The notes: generated by a model not told the origin, from the sequence alone. A DNA stretch of 64,000 bases from an uncultured Sulfitobacter sp. (GCA_937138475.1 CAKZPD010000005.1:1-64000), one strand, 5' to 3'; shown: positions 26,050-34,945, counted from the stretch's first letter. Numbers and translations: made by a program.

Positions 26050-26885
26050 CTGACTGGCAATGCAAGGAAACCGCCGGCATTCGGTATTACGAACGCGATG
26101 GCCAGGGCGAGGCATTGATCCTGCTTCATGGGATTGGCTCATTCGGGGGGAGCTTTGCCCCACTTTTGCCTTGTCTTGAATCATGGCGGCGGGTGATCGC
26201 GTGGAACGCGCCCGGCTATCAGGGGTCTGCGGCGCTGGCGGCGGATTGGCCCACCGCCGCAGATTACGCGCAAGCGCTTGCCGGGGTTCTGGATCGGCTG
26301 GGGCTGGAACAGGTTTCATTGCTGGGCCATTCATTGGGCGCCTTGATGGGCGCAGCCTTTGCTGCGCGGCACCCCAAGCGGGTCCGCCGGTTGATTCTGG
26401 CCGCGCCGGCCTTGGGGCATGGCGTGGCGCCGGGCGGAGCGCTAAGCCAGGCCGCCCAAGCGCGGATTGATGATCTAGAGCGTATGGGCGCCGCCAAATT
26501 TGCCGCCGCGCGGGCCAAGCGCCTGTTGTTCGCCCCGCAGGAAAATCCAGACCTTCTGGCGCAGGTCCAAGCCGGGATGGCCCAGGTTTCCATGCCCGGT
26601 TACGGCCAAGCGGCGCGGATGCTCGCGGCCGGGGGGTTGGTTCAGGATGTCGAACGTCTGACCATGCGCACGGATGTCATCGTCGGGGCCGATGATCTGA
26701 TCACCCCGCCGCAAGACGCCCGGCGCGCCTTTGCTGCCCTGCGGCCCAGCGCCAAGGGGGATCTTTGCATCGTGCCCAAGGCAGGTCACGCGGTTTACCT
26801 TCAGGCGCCGCAAGCTGTTGCAACCGTGGTGATGACCGAAACCAACCCCGCCGCGTGCAACGCAAAACAAACGGAGACACATTAA
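26046..26885 (+). CDS. Alpha/beta hydrolase, possible ring-cleavage-product hydrolase
   Basis: Alpha/beta-fold hydrolase of 279 residues. The oxyanion region LLHGIGSFGGSF, the nucleophile elbow GHSLGA (serine near residue 96), a late aspartate (VIVGADDLITPP) and the histidine in PKAGHAVYLQ form the expected triad. The start is set by the ATGA overlap with the SDR gene; longer frames run inside that gene. Next to an extradiol dioxygenase, cleavage of the C-C bond of a meta-fission product is the natural guess, but ester or amide hydrolysis is possible. Confidence 0.9.
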   Translation: MTDWQCKETAGIRYYERDGQGEALILLHGIGSFGGSFAPLLPCLESWRRVIAWNAPGYQGSAALAADWPTAADYAQALAGVLDRLGLEQVSLLGHSLGALMGAAFAARHPKRVRRLILAAPALGHGVAPGGALSQAAQARIDDLERMGAAKFAAARAKRLLFAPQENPDLLAQVQAGMAQVSMPGYGQAARMLAAGGLVQDVERLTMRTDVIVGADDLITPPQDARRAFAALRPSAKGDLCIVPKAGHAVYLQAPQAVATVVMTETNPAACNAKQTETH

Positions 26886-27818
26886 ATGACCGACTCAATG
26901 ATCCGTGCTGGCGCCCTGAGGGGGATCATGATGCGCGGCCCCGGTTTGACCGAGACCTTGCCGTTTTACCAAGATATGTGGGGGCTTTGCCTTGCCCATG
27001 CAAAGGATGGGGTTGCTTTGTTGCGCGGCACCGGCGCCGAGCCATTTCTTTATGGCCTACGCGATGGTGATACGTTTGGCATCGAATATGTCCACTTTGC
27101 CATGCCTGACCAAGAAACAACCGACGCACTTTATGCGCAATGCCTGGACAGATCGGCGCGGGTGCTTGGCCCGCCAGCGGATTTCGACGACTGGGCGGGG
27201 GGCTATGGCTTTGAGGTTCTTGACCCTGACCACCGCCGCCTGCGGTTTCGCACCCAAGCGCGCGAACTGACACCCCAGCCTGATTGGTCCAAACCCAAAA
27301 AGGTCAGCCATGTGGTTCTGAACACGCCCGACATGGAGGGCGTTCAGGCATTCTATGAACAGACGCTTGGCTTTCGCGCATCGGATTATTCGGCCGATCA
27401 AATGGTGTTCTTGCGCTGCAACAGCGACCACCATTCGATTGCCTTGGTCCGCAACAACTATGCCAGCGTCAACCACGTCGCTTTTGAGCTGCCCACCCTT
27501 GATGAATTCATGCGGGCCATCGGACGGATGAAACAAAAAGGCCATGTGCCCAGCTGGGGACCAGGGCGGCATGGACCGGGCAACAATCCCTTTGCGTATT
27601 TTGTATCGCCCTCGGGGTTTGTGATCGAATTCACCAGCGAATTGCAGCAAATCGACGAAGCCACCCACACGGCCCAGATCTGGTCCCGCGACGACCCCGA
27701 AGCAATGGATCGCTGGATGACCGCCGGGCCGCCCACCCCGGCACAGCGGGCGGTCATGCAAGGGCGCCCCGACCCCGGTTGGCCTGCATTGTGGCCCAAC
27801 ACCGGGGGGGCGCGTTGA
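26886..27818 (+). CDS. Extradiol dioxygenase-like VOC protein
   Basis: Two-domain vicinal-oxygen-chelate protein of 310 residues, the length of type I extradiol dioxygenases. The C-terminal domain keeps the ligand pattern: histidine in KKVSHVVLNTP (near 140), histidine in SVNHVAFELP (near 198) and glutamate in GFVIEFTSE (near 250). It would open a catechol-type ring beside a hydroxyl using Fe(II). The start codon directly follows the hydrolase stop. Confidence 0.9.
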   Translation: MTDSMIRAGALRGIMMRGPGLTETLPFYQDMWGLCLAHAKDGVALLRGTGAEPFLYGLRDGDTFGIEYVHFAMPDQETTDALYAQCLDRSARVLGPPADFDDWAGGYGFEVLDPDHRRLRFRTQARELTPQPDWSKPKKVSHVVLNTPDMEGVQAFYEQTLGFRASDYSADQMVFLRCNSDHHSIALVRNNYASVNHVAFELPTLDEFMRAIGRMKQKGHVPSWGPGRHGPGNNPFAYFVSPSGFVIEFTSELQQIDEATHTAQIWSRDDPEAMDRWMTAGPPTPAQRAVMQGRPDPGWPALWPNTGGAR

Positions 27819-28606
27819 TGCAGCTGGGCTATGAAGATGCTGTTGCGGTTGTCACCGGCGGATCGTCAGGGATCGGGCTGGCCACGGTGCGGGTGTTGCT
27901 GCGCGCTGGCGCGCGGGTGGCCCTGTGTGCCCGCAACGCAGGGCGGCTTGACGATGTTGCCAATATTCTGCGCCGTGATCACGGCGACGACAAGGTGATG
28001 GCCAAGCCATTTTCCGTGTTGGACGAAGGTGCAGTCGCCACGTTTGCGGCGGACGTTCAGGATCGTTGGGGGCAATGCGACCTGTTGGTCAACAACGCGG
28101 GCCAAGGCCGTCAATCCACCTTTGCGACCACATCGAACGATGACTGGCGCGCAGAATACGAGCTTAAGCTGTTCAGCCAGATTTACCCGATCCGCGCCTT
28201 TGAGCCAATGCTGCGCAGCGCCAAGGGCGCCATTGTCGCGGTGAATTCGCTTTTGGCCTATCAGCCCGAACCGCATATGGTCTGCACCTCGTCGGCGCGG
28301 GCGGGTGTGCAAAATATGCTCAAGTCCCTCAGCGTCGAACTGGCCCCGGATGTCAGGGTGAATTCGGTCCTAATGGGGTTGATCGAAAGCGGGCAATGGA
28401 CCCGCCGCTTTGCCGCCCGCCAAGATCAAAGCGTCAGCCGCGCCGATTGGTATGGTGCCCTGGCCCAGCGCAAAGGCATCCCGCTGGGGCGTCTTGGCGA
28501 TCCGGTCGAGGCCGCCAACGCCATCGCATTTCTTGGCTCGCGCGCAGCGAGCTATATCACTGGTGCCCAGCTCGATGTGTCGGGCGGGCTGAACCGGCAC
28601 ATCTGA
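27818..28606 (+). CDS. SDR-family protein with altered catalytic residues
   Basis: Rossmann-fold SDR of 262 residues with cofactor motif TGGSSGIG (13-20) and NNAG. At the catalytic position the usual Y-x-x-x-K reads T-S-S-A-R, so the tyrosine and lysine appear replaced by threonine and arginine. A family with SARAG at this point is known among SDRs, so this may be a subfamily trait rather than damage. The start overlaps the dioxygenase stop by one base. It may be a binding protein, a lyase-like enzyme or an atypical reductase. Confidence 0.88.
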   Translation: MQLGYEDAVAVVTGGSSGIGLATVRVLLRAGARVALCARNAGRLDDVANILRRDHGDDKVMAKPFSVLDEGAVATFAADVQDRWGQCDLLVNNAGQGRQSTFATTSNDDWRAEYELKLFSQIYPIRAFEPMLRSAKGAIVAVNSLLAYQPEPHMVCTSSARAGVQNMLKSLSVELAPDVRVNSVLMGLIESGQWTRRFAARQDQSVSRADWYGALAQRKGIPLGRLGDPVEAANAIAFLGSRAASYITGAQLDVSGGLNRHI

Positions 28607-28616
28607 GGAGAGCACA

Positions 28617-30296
28617 ATGAAACACGATCCGATCGAGCAAACCGAGACGGTTGGCGATTTCATCGCGCGTTTTCTGGCCGATATCGGGGTGACAACGGTG
28701 TTCGGTGTGATCTCGATTCACAACATGCCGATTCTTGACGCCCTGGCCCGGCAGGGGCGTATTCGATTTATTCCTGCCCGCGGAGAAGCCGGCGCGATGA
28801 ATATGGCCGACGCCTTTGCCCGCGTTTCGGGTGGGCTTGGGGTGTGCATCACCTCGACCGGGACCGCGGCTGGAAATGCTGCCGGCGCCCAAGCCGAAGC
28901 CCTGACGGCAGGCAGCCGGGTGCTGCATATCACGTCGCAGGTCGATCTGGAATTTTGTGACCGCGATCGCGCCGCGATCCATGACGTTCCCCGACAACCC
29001 GAGATGCTGCGCGGCGTGTCCAAAGCCGTCTTTCGGATGTGGAGCGCCAGCGGCGCCATCGGCGTTCTGACCGCCGCCGTATCCGCAACCTTGTCTGCGC
29101 CAAGCGGGCCCGTCAGCCTTGAAATCCCTGTGGATGTTCAACGCGCCGCAGCCGGTGCATCGCCGAACGCTGTTCACGCCCCTGTGCCGTTGCGCCCGCA
29201 TGCCCCTGATGGGTTGGTCACAGAAATCGCAGACCACCTTAGGGCCGCCAAACGTCCGCTTTTGTGGCTGGGCGGCGGCGCGCGCGGCGCGGTGCGCGAG
29301 GCGACCGAATTGATGCAGCGCGGCGTCGGGATTGTCAGCTCGACCAATGGGCGCGGCATCGTATCCGAAGAATCCCCCGGCACCCTTGGCGCCTTCAACA
29401 TGGGACCAGAAGCCGCCGAACTGTATCAAAGCTGTGATTTGATGATTGTCGTCGGCTCGCGCTTGCGCGGGAACGAAACACGCAACAACAACCTGCCTTT
29501 GCCACGCCCGCTGCTTCAGATAGATGCCGATGCGGCACAGGGTGGGCGCAACTATCCGGTGCAGCTTTTTGCGCATGGCGACGCGGCGGACACCCTGCGC
29601 CGGGTGTTGGACCTGTTACCAGAAAAACTGAAGGTTGATCCCGGCCTTGGCTTTGATATCGCCAAAGCGCGGGCGATGGCCGAAGGGGCGCTGCGCGGAC
29701 GGCTTGGCCCCTATGCGATCGTGGCCGAGGCGCTGAACGCCGCTGTCGTCGAAGGCGATCACATCTGGGTGCGTGATGTCACGATTTCCAACTCGACCTT
29801 TGGCAACAGATATGTGCGGCTTGCCCATCCACACCAAGGGGTTCATGCGCTTGGCGGCGGTATCGGTCAGGGCATTGCAATGGGGATTGGCGCAGCCTTG
29901 GCATCCCCGCCCGGCAAAAAGGCGATCACCCTTTTGGGGGATGGGGGTGCGATGCTGGGGCTGGCGGAAATGATCACCGCAGTAGAGGAAAGCGCCCCCC
30001 TGGTTTATGTGCTGATGAACGATCAGGCCTATGGGGTGATCCAGAACATCCAGGATGCCCAGTATGAGCGCCGGCGCCATTATTCCGCCCTGCAAACCAC
30101 CGATTTCGCGCAATTTTGCGGCGCGGTTGGCATGCCGCACCATCTTGCTGCATCGGCTGAGGGCTTTGCGGCAACGCTCAGGACCGCTCTGGCCGCGAAT
30201 GGGCCGCAATTGATCGAGGTCGATATGTGCACCATCGGCCCGTTTGCAGAGCCCTTTGCCGGCCCACCCGCCGGTGCCGCCCAAAAGGCGGGCTAG
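28617..30296 (+). CDS. ThDP-dependent enzyme, decarboxylase or acetolactate-synthase-like
   Basis: Thiamine-diphosphate enzyme of 559 residues, the full family length. It has the glutamate-containing RGEAGAMNMADAFAR in the N-terminal domain, a central domain with LLWLGGGARGA and the ThDP/Mg motif GDGGAMLGLAE to MNDQAYG in the C-terminal domain. The family includes benzoylformate and other 2-oxo acid decarboxylases. With an aldehyde dehydrogenase downstream, decarboxylation of a 2-oxo acid to an aldehyde fits (inference). GGAGAG precedes the start. Confidence 0.92.
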   Translation: MKHDPIEQTETVGDFIARFLADIGVTTVFGVISIHNMPILDALARQGRIRFIPARGEAGAMNMADAFARVSGGLGVCITSTGTAAGNAAGAQAEALTAGSRVLHITSQVDLEFCDRDRAAIHDVPRQPEMLRGVSKAVFRMWSASGAIGVLTAAVSATLSAPSGPVSLEIPVDVQRAAAGASPNAVHAPVPLRPHAPDGLVTEIADHLRAAKRPLLWLGGGARGAVREATELMQRGVGIVSSTNGRGIVSEESPGTLGAFNMGPEAAELYQSCDLMIVVGSRLRGNETRNNNLPLPRPLLQIDADAAQGGRNYPVQLFAHGDAADTLRRVLDLLPEKLKVDPGLGFDIAKARAMAEGALRGRLGPYAIVAEALNAAVVEGDHIWVRDVTISNSTFGNRYVRLAHPHQGVHALGGGIGQGIAMGIGAALASPPGKKAITLLGDGGAMLGLAEMITAVEESAPLVYVLMNDQAYGVIQNIQDAQYERRRHYSALQTTDFAQFCGAVGMPHHLAASAEGFAATLRTALAANGPQLIEVDMCTIGPFAEPFAGPPAGAAQKAG

Positions 30297-30299
30297 GCC

Positions 30300-31121
30300 A
30301 TGCGCATTGGGATCATTGGTTTTGGCAATATCGCGGCAAGTCTGCTGGATCTGTTGGATCGAAGCGACCTGACACCGGCGCATGTTGCGGTGCTTGCCTC
30401 GGCCCGAGGTGCGGATGCGGCGCGGGCGCAATTGGCGCAAAGGGGCCAATTGCGCCCCCACACACAGGCGGTGGTGACGACCGCCGAAGCGCTTGTCGAG
30501 GAAACCCCAAATCTGGTGATCGAATGTGCGGGCCATGGGGCCGTCATCAGCCACGTCCCGACGATTTTGCAGGCCGGCATTGATGTTATTGTTGTCTCGG
30601 TCGGTGCGCTGGCGGATGCGGCATTGGCCGAAACCCTAAGGCACGCGGCACAGGCGGGCGGGGCACAGGTGATCCTGCCTGCCGGCGCGGTGGGCGGCAT
30701 TGACCTGTTGTCTGCCTTGTCTGTGGCAGATGGGCTTGAGGTGCGCTATCGCGGAACCAAGCCCCCGCGCGCCTGGGCCGGCAGCCGAGCCGAAGACACC
30801 ATTGATCTGGCCGCAACCAGCACCGCCACCGTGTTTTTTCAGGGCAGCGCCCGCCAAGCGGCATTGGCCTTTCCAAAAAACGCCAATGTCGCGGCGACCT
30901 TGGCGCTGGCCGGGGCGGGGCTTGACGATACGCTGGTTGAGCTGATCGCCGATCCAGCGGCGGCAGGCAACATCCACAGCTATGAGGTGCGTTCTGCGAT
31001 TGCCAATTACCGCATGGAAATCGAAAGCCTGCCATCGGCGGGCAATGCCAAAACCAGCGCATCCACCGTCTATTCGATCCTGCGGGCGATACGAAACCGA
31101 ACCAATTGGGTGACACTTTGA
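30300..31121 (+). CDS. Aspartate dehydrogenase-like protein (DUF108/NadX family)
   Basis: NAD(P)-dependent amino-acid-dehydrogenase-like protein of 273 residues with the N-terminal fingerprint GIIGFGNIA (4-12), VIECAGHGAV, and the family's PAGAVGGIDLLSAL and RGTKPP stretches. Known relatives oxidise L-aspartate to iminoaspartate. The gene starts three bases after the ThDP enzyme gene and overlaps the aldehyde dehydrogenase gene by one base. Its presence suggests an amino group in the pathway or amination of a 2-oxo acid intermediate (inference). Confidence 0.88.
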   Translation: MRIGIIGFGNIAASLLDLLDRSDLTPAHVAVLASARGADAARAQLAQRGQLRPHTQAVVTTAEALVEETPNLVIECAGHGAVISHVPTILQAGIDVIVVSVGALADAALAETLRHAAQAGGAQVILPAGAVGGIDLLSALSVADGLEVRYRGTKPPRAWAGSRAEDTIDLAATSTATVFFQGSARQAALAFPKNANVAATLALAGAGLDDTLVELIADPAAAGNIHSYEVRSAIANYRMEIESLPSAGNAKTSASTVYSILRAIRNRTNWVTL

Positions 31122-32638
31122 TGGACAAAACAGCAAAGGATTGGGCCGCCGAACTGCCAGACGGGCAGCTTTTTCTTGGCGGTGAATGGCGGCAGGGAAC
31201 CGGCGCAGAAATCGTTTCAACCTTTCCCGCTGATGGCAGCGTCAACCGGGTGTTAAGCGGCGCGTCAACCTCGGATGGCAATGAGGCCATTGACCGCGCC
31301 AAACGCGCGCAAGCCGACCCGTCTTGGCGGGCATTACGGCCACACGAACGGGCCAGGTATCTATATCGCATCGCCGACGGCCTGGAACGCAACGCGGCGC
31401 GGGTGTCGCACATTCAGTCGCTTGATACAGGCAAAACCCTGGCGGAAACACAGGCGCTGGCCCTGTCGGCCGCAGGCACGTTCCGTTACTTTGGCGCCGT
31501 GGCCGAAACCATGGACGACGATCTGACCGCCCAACGCGGCACCGCCCTGACCCTTTCGGTCTTTGACCCCTTGGGCGTGGTTGCGGCCATCACCCCTTGG
31601 AATTCACCCATAGCGTCAGATGCACAAAAGGTGGCGCCCGCCTTGGCGGCCGGCAACGCCGTGATCCTTAAACCTGCGTCTTGGGCCCCTTTGACCGCGC
31701 TTGAGCTGGCGCGCATCATTGACGACGCAGGCCTGCCCAAAGGGTTGTTTTCCGTGCTGCCCGGATCGGGCAGCCAGATCGGAAACCTGTTGGTTGAGCA
31801 CCCCGATATCGCCAAAGTCAGCTTTACCGGCGGCACACAAACCGGGCGCGCTTTGGCGCACAAAGCCGCGGAAAAGCTTATGCCCATCAGCCTTGAACTG
31901 GGGGGGAAATCTCCAACTATCGTCTTTGCCGATGCGGATATGAACCAAGCCATCGCCGGGGTGATGTTCGGGATTTTCTCGTCCTCGGGCCAAAGCTGTA
32001 TCGCAGGTTCGCGGCTTTTTGTTCAGCGCGCGGTCTATGATGAATTTGTTGCCCGGCTGGTTGCAGCAACCAAGGCGCTGAGGGTGGGGCATCCCTTTGA
32101 CTGCGCAACCCAGGTTGCACCGTTGATCCACCCCGATCACCAAAGCGAAGTCGCCGGCCATGTGAACCGCGCCCTTGAAGACGGCGCCACATTGCTGTGC
32201 GGCGGCAAACCCCCCATGGGCGACAGCTTTGCCAAAGGAAATTATTTCGAACCAACGATCCTTGCCGATCTGCCCAACACGGCGCGCCTGTGCCGTGACG
32301 AGGTGTTCGGCCCGGTCTTGGCCGTGCTGCCCTTTGACGACGAAGCAGATGTGATTGCAGCGGCAAACGACAACGATTACGGCCTTGCTTGCGGGATTTG
32401 GACCCGCGATTTCACCCGCGCTTGGCGGGTCGGTCGCGCCATTCGCGCCGGCACCGTTTGGCACAACACCTATAAGCAATTCTCGATTTCGACCCCCTTT
32501 GGCGGCGACGGCGACAGCGGCATCGGCCGCGAAAAAGGCCGGCAAGGGTTGCGGGCCTATATGCGCCAAAAAAGCATCTACACAGACCTGAGCGGCGCCC
32601 CCCACCCATGGGCCGGCCCAATTCCGGGGTCAACATGA
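31121..32638 (+). CDS. NAD(P)-dependent aldehyde dehydrogenase
   Basis: Aldehyde dehydrogenase of 505 residues. ITPWNSP near residue 155, the general base in LELGGKSP and the nucleophile in SSGQSCIAGSR are in place; EVFGPVL follows. It probably oxidises the aldehyde from the ThDP enzyme. The start overlaps the previous stop (TGATG) and the end overlaps the reductase gene by ATGA. Confidence 0.93.
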   Translation: MDKTAKDWAAELPDGQLFLGGEWRQGTGAEIVSTFPADGSVNRVLSGASTSDGNEAIDRAKRAQADPSWRALRPHERARYLYRIADGLERNAARVSHIQSLDTGKTLAETQALALSAAGTFRYFGAVAETMDDDLTAQRGTALTLSVFDPLGVVAAITPWNSPIASDAQKVAPALAAGNAVILKPASWAPLTALELARIIDDAGLPKGLFSVLPGSGSQIGNLLVEHPDIAKVSFTGGTQTGRALAHKAAEKLMPISLELGGKSPTIVFADADMNQAIAGVMFGIFSSSGQSCIAGSRLFVQRAVYDEFVARLVAATKALRVGHPFDCATQVAPLIHPDHQSEVAGHVNRALEDGATLLCGGKPPMGDSFAKGNYFEPTILADLPNTARLCRDEVFGPVLAVLPFDDEADVIAAANDNDYGLACGIWTRDFTRAWRVGRAIRAGTVWHNTYKQFSISTPFGGDGDSGIGREKGRQGLRAYMRQKSIYTDLSGAPHPWAGPIPGST

Positions 32639-33876
32639 CCGGCAAGATCTGCATCATCGGTGCCGGGCCTTCCGGCTGTTTTCTTGCGCAGGCGCTGCTT
32701 AAATCTGCACCGGGCCTTGAGGTTGACGTGATTGACGCGCTGCCCGTGCCATTTGGGTTGGTCCGCTATGGCGTGGCCGCTGATCACCAAGGAACCAAGG
32801 CCATCGCGCGCCAGTTCGCCCGAATTTTCGAACGGCAGGGTGCGCGCTTTTTGGGCAATATCTGTGTGGGCCGCGATATCACCTTGACACAATTGCAGGC
32901 GGCTTATGACGTTGTGGTCTTGGCCGCAGGTCTGTCCGGCGATCGCCGCTTGGGCATTTCCGGGGATACCCTTTCTGGCGTTTATGGCGCCGGGTCGCTG
33001 ACCCGTGCCCTGAATGAACACCCAGACGCCCCCCCTTTGCCGGTTTTGGGCCCAAGGCCGTTGATCATCGGAAACGGCAATGTCGCCCTTGATATCCTGC
33101 GCCTTCTGGCCAAAACCCAAGCCGAGCTTGAAGGATCGGACCTGGGGCCAGGGCCAAGCCAATGGCTGGCGCAAAACCGGATTGACCATCTGACAATTGT
33201 CGGGCGTGCCGCCCCCGAACGGGCAAAATTCGACACCGTTATGCTGAAAGAATTGGCCAAGCTGTCTGATGTCACGATCCAGATGAACGATATCGCACCC
33301 AGCGCCACAGATGCCGATGGTGAAAAACTTTTGCAGTCATTGACCGGCCTTGACGGCAAATCGGATGGGCCGCGCCAATTGATCTTTCGTTTCGGCCTTA
33401 CGCCCTTGGCGCTGACTGGCGATACGCATGTGCGCGCCGCGCATTTTTCCAACGCAGCGCAACAACAGGTGGACATCCCCTGTTCATCAGTCATCACCGC
33501 CATCGGGTTTGAGGCCCAGAACGATTGGTTGCCGCGCGATGCTCTGATCCAGTCTGCGGCTGACCTCAGCTCTGGTCGGCTTGGCCCTCGGCTTTATGCG
33601 GCCGGTTGGTTTCGCCGCGGGCCACGCGGCACAATCCCAGAGCACCGCACAGATGCCCAAATACTGGCCCGAACCATTCTGGCCGATCTGGATCCCGATG
33701 CAGGGCGCGCCGGGCGACGCGCGCTTGGCCAGATCAAACAAGTCACAGACTTTGACGGATGGCTGCGCATTGATGCCGCCGAAACCCAATCCCCACCGAC
33801 CGGGCGCTGCCGCAGCAAGATTTCCTCGCGTTTGCGGATGGTGCAGATCGCGCAGCAAGAAGGGACACGACAATGA
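32635..33876 (+). CDS. Adrenodoxin-reductase-type ferredoxin/flavodoxin NADP reductase
   Basis: Flavoprotein reductase of 413 residues, related to FprA of mycobacteria and mitochondrial adrenodoxin reductase. The FAD motif GAGPSG is at residues 9-14, PFGLVRYGVAADH near 40 is a hallmark, and the NADP region carries GNGNVALDILR. It would pass electrons from NADPH to a one-electron carrier. The next gene, coupled by ATGA, is a flavodoxin; no ferredoxin gene is in the cluster. Likely role: electron supply to the Rieske oxygenase. Confidence 0.9.
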   Translation: MTGKICIIGAGPSGCFLAQALLKSAPGLEVDVIDALPVPFGLVRYGVAADHQGTKAIARQFARIFERQGARFLGNICVGRDITLTQLQAAYDVVVLAAGLSGDRRLGISGDTLSGVYGAGSLTRALNEHPDAPPLPVLGPRPLIIGNGNVALDILRLLAKTQAELEGSDLGPGPSQWLAQNRIDHLTIVGRAAPERAKFDTVMLKELAKLSDVTIQMNDIAPSATDADGEKLLQSLTGLDGKSDGPRQLIFRFGLTPLALTGDTHVRAAHFSNAAQQQVDIPCSSVITAIGFEAQNDWLPRDALIQSAADLSSGRLGPRLYAAGWFRRGPRGTIPEHRTDAQILARTILADLDPDAGRAGRRALGQIKQVTDFDGWLRIDAAETQSPPTGRCRSKISSRLRMVQIAQQEGTRQ

Positions 33877-34340
33877 AGATCACAATTCTATACGGCACAG
33901 AAACCGGAAACGCCGAAATGCTGGCCGAGGACATTCAGGCCGAATTTGAGGCCGCGCATGACGTCAATTGTCAAAACCTGTCCGAGACGTCGCCAGACGA
34001 CCTTGCCCCGGACCGGTTCTATCTTTTGGTCTGTTCGACCTATGGCGATGGCGATCTGCCGGCCTCGGCCCAGCCGTTCGGCGCCGCGCTGACCAAGGCC
34101 CAGCCCGATCTGTCACAGGTTCACTTTGCAATCTTTGGGCTGGGCGACAGCGAATATGATGAAACCTTTAACCATGGCCCCCAGAAATTGGCCACGCTGA
34201 TGACGGCCTGCGGCGCCATTCAGCTTGGGCCGCGCATCGCACATGATGCATCTGGCGCCGACTTGGCCGAGGATCTGGCCATGCCTTGGGCCTCAGCCGT
34301 GATTGCGCTGGCCCAGACGGCCTTGGGTATCCCGGCGTGA
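33873..34340 (+). CDS. Flavodoxin
   Basis: FMN-binding electron carrier of 155 residues. The phosphate loop YGTETGNAE is at residues 7-15, STYGDGDLPASAQPF (near 55) and FGLGDSEYDETF (near 88) line the FMN, as in MioC and short-chain flavodoxins. It overlaps the reductase gene by ATGA and the pentapeptide gene by GTGA. It is the probable partner between that reductase and the Rieske oxygenase. Confidence 0.93.
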   Translation: MKITILYGTETGNAEMLAEDIQAEFEAAHDVNCQNLSETSPDDLAPDRFYLLVCSTYGDGDLPASAQPFGAALTKAQPDLSQVHFAIFGLGDSEYDETFNHGPQKLATLMTACGAIQLGPRIAHDASGADLAEDLAMPWASAVIALAQTALGIPA

Positions 34341-34945
34341 CCACCCTGTCTGCGCAAAAGCTGCGCGCGCAGCTGACCACGGCGCATCGGCACGGAAAGC
34401 ACGTCGATCTGAGCGGCGTGACATGTCAGGGGGTACTGGATCTAAGGGGCTGTGATCTGTCGGGGTTCGATCTGTCGGGGGCGCATTTTCCGCAAGGTCT
34501 GGATGCACGCGGCGCCCGGTTTCTGGGGCTTAGCTGGTTTACCGGTATCAAGGTTGGGTCCACCGCCGATTTCAGCACTGCCATTTTCCTGAATGACGCG
34601 CGATTTGAGGCCGCCGATTTTCAGGGCAGCGCCATCTTTTCCGACACTGAATTTCGCGGAATTGCCCGATTTGACCGCGCACAGTTTAATGCAGGCGCCC
34701 AGTTTCAACGCACCGTCGCCTATGGGAACTTTTCGCTTGAGGCCGCCCACATCCAAGGCAAGGCCAGTTTTCGCAGCAGCGAGTGGCTGGGCGGGCTTTG
34801 GTGCCAAGATACGTCGCTTGCGCCCGGCACCGACCTTTCGCACACCCAAGTACACGGGCGGCTGTGGCTGCGCGGCGCCCAGCTTGGCAACGCCGCGTTG
34901 CCGGCTGCTGCTTTCGGGATGGCATTTGGCTATGCCTATCGCTGA
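34337..34945 (+). CDS. Pentapeptide-repeat-like protein
   Basis: Protein of 202 residues built of imperfect five-residue repeats (GVLDLRGCDLSGFDLSGAHF, then ADFSTAIF, ADFQGSAIF, ARFDRAQF), giving a right-handed beta-helix. The start is GTG 34337 in a GTGA overlap with the flavodoxin stop; the ATG at 34286 would lie deep inside that gene. It ends the operon. Function is unknown; such proteins can be scaffolds or mimic nucleic acid. No signal peptide is seen. Confidence 0.8.
   Translation: MTTLSAQKLRAQLTTAHRHGKHVDLSGVTCQGVLDLRGCDLSGFDLSGAHFPQGLDARGARFLGLSWFTGIKVGSTADFSTAIFLNDARFEAADFQGSAIFSDTEFRGIARFDRAQFNAGAQFQRTVAYGNFSLEAAHIQGKASFRSSEWLGGLWCQDTSLAPGTDLSHTQVHGRLWLRGAQLGNAALPAAAFGMAFGYAYR

Noticed and set aside
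22492-34945. Nicotinate (nic-type) degradation
   Set aside because: The flavin hydroxylase resembles NicC, but no NicX-type dioxygenase, maleamate amidase or maleate isomerase gene is present, and VOC, ThDP and Rieske enzymes are not part of that route.
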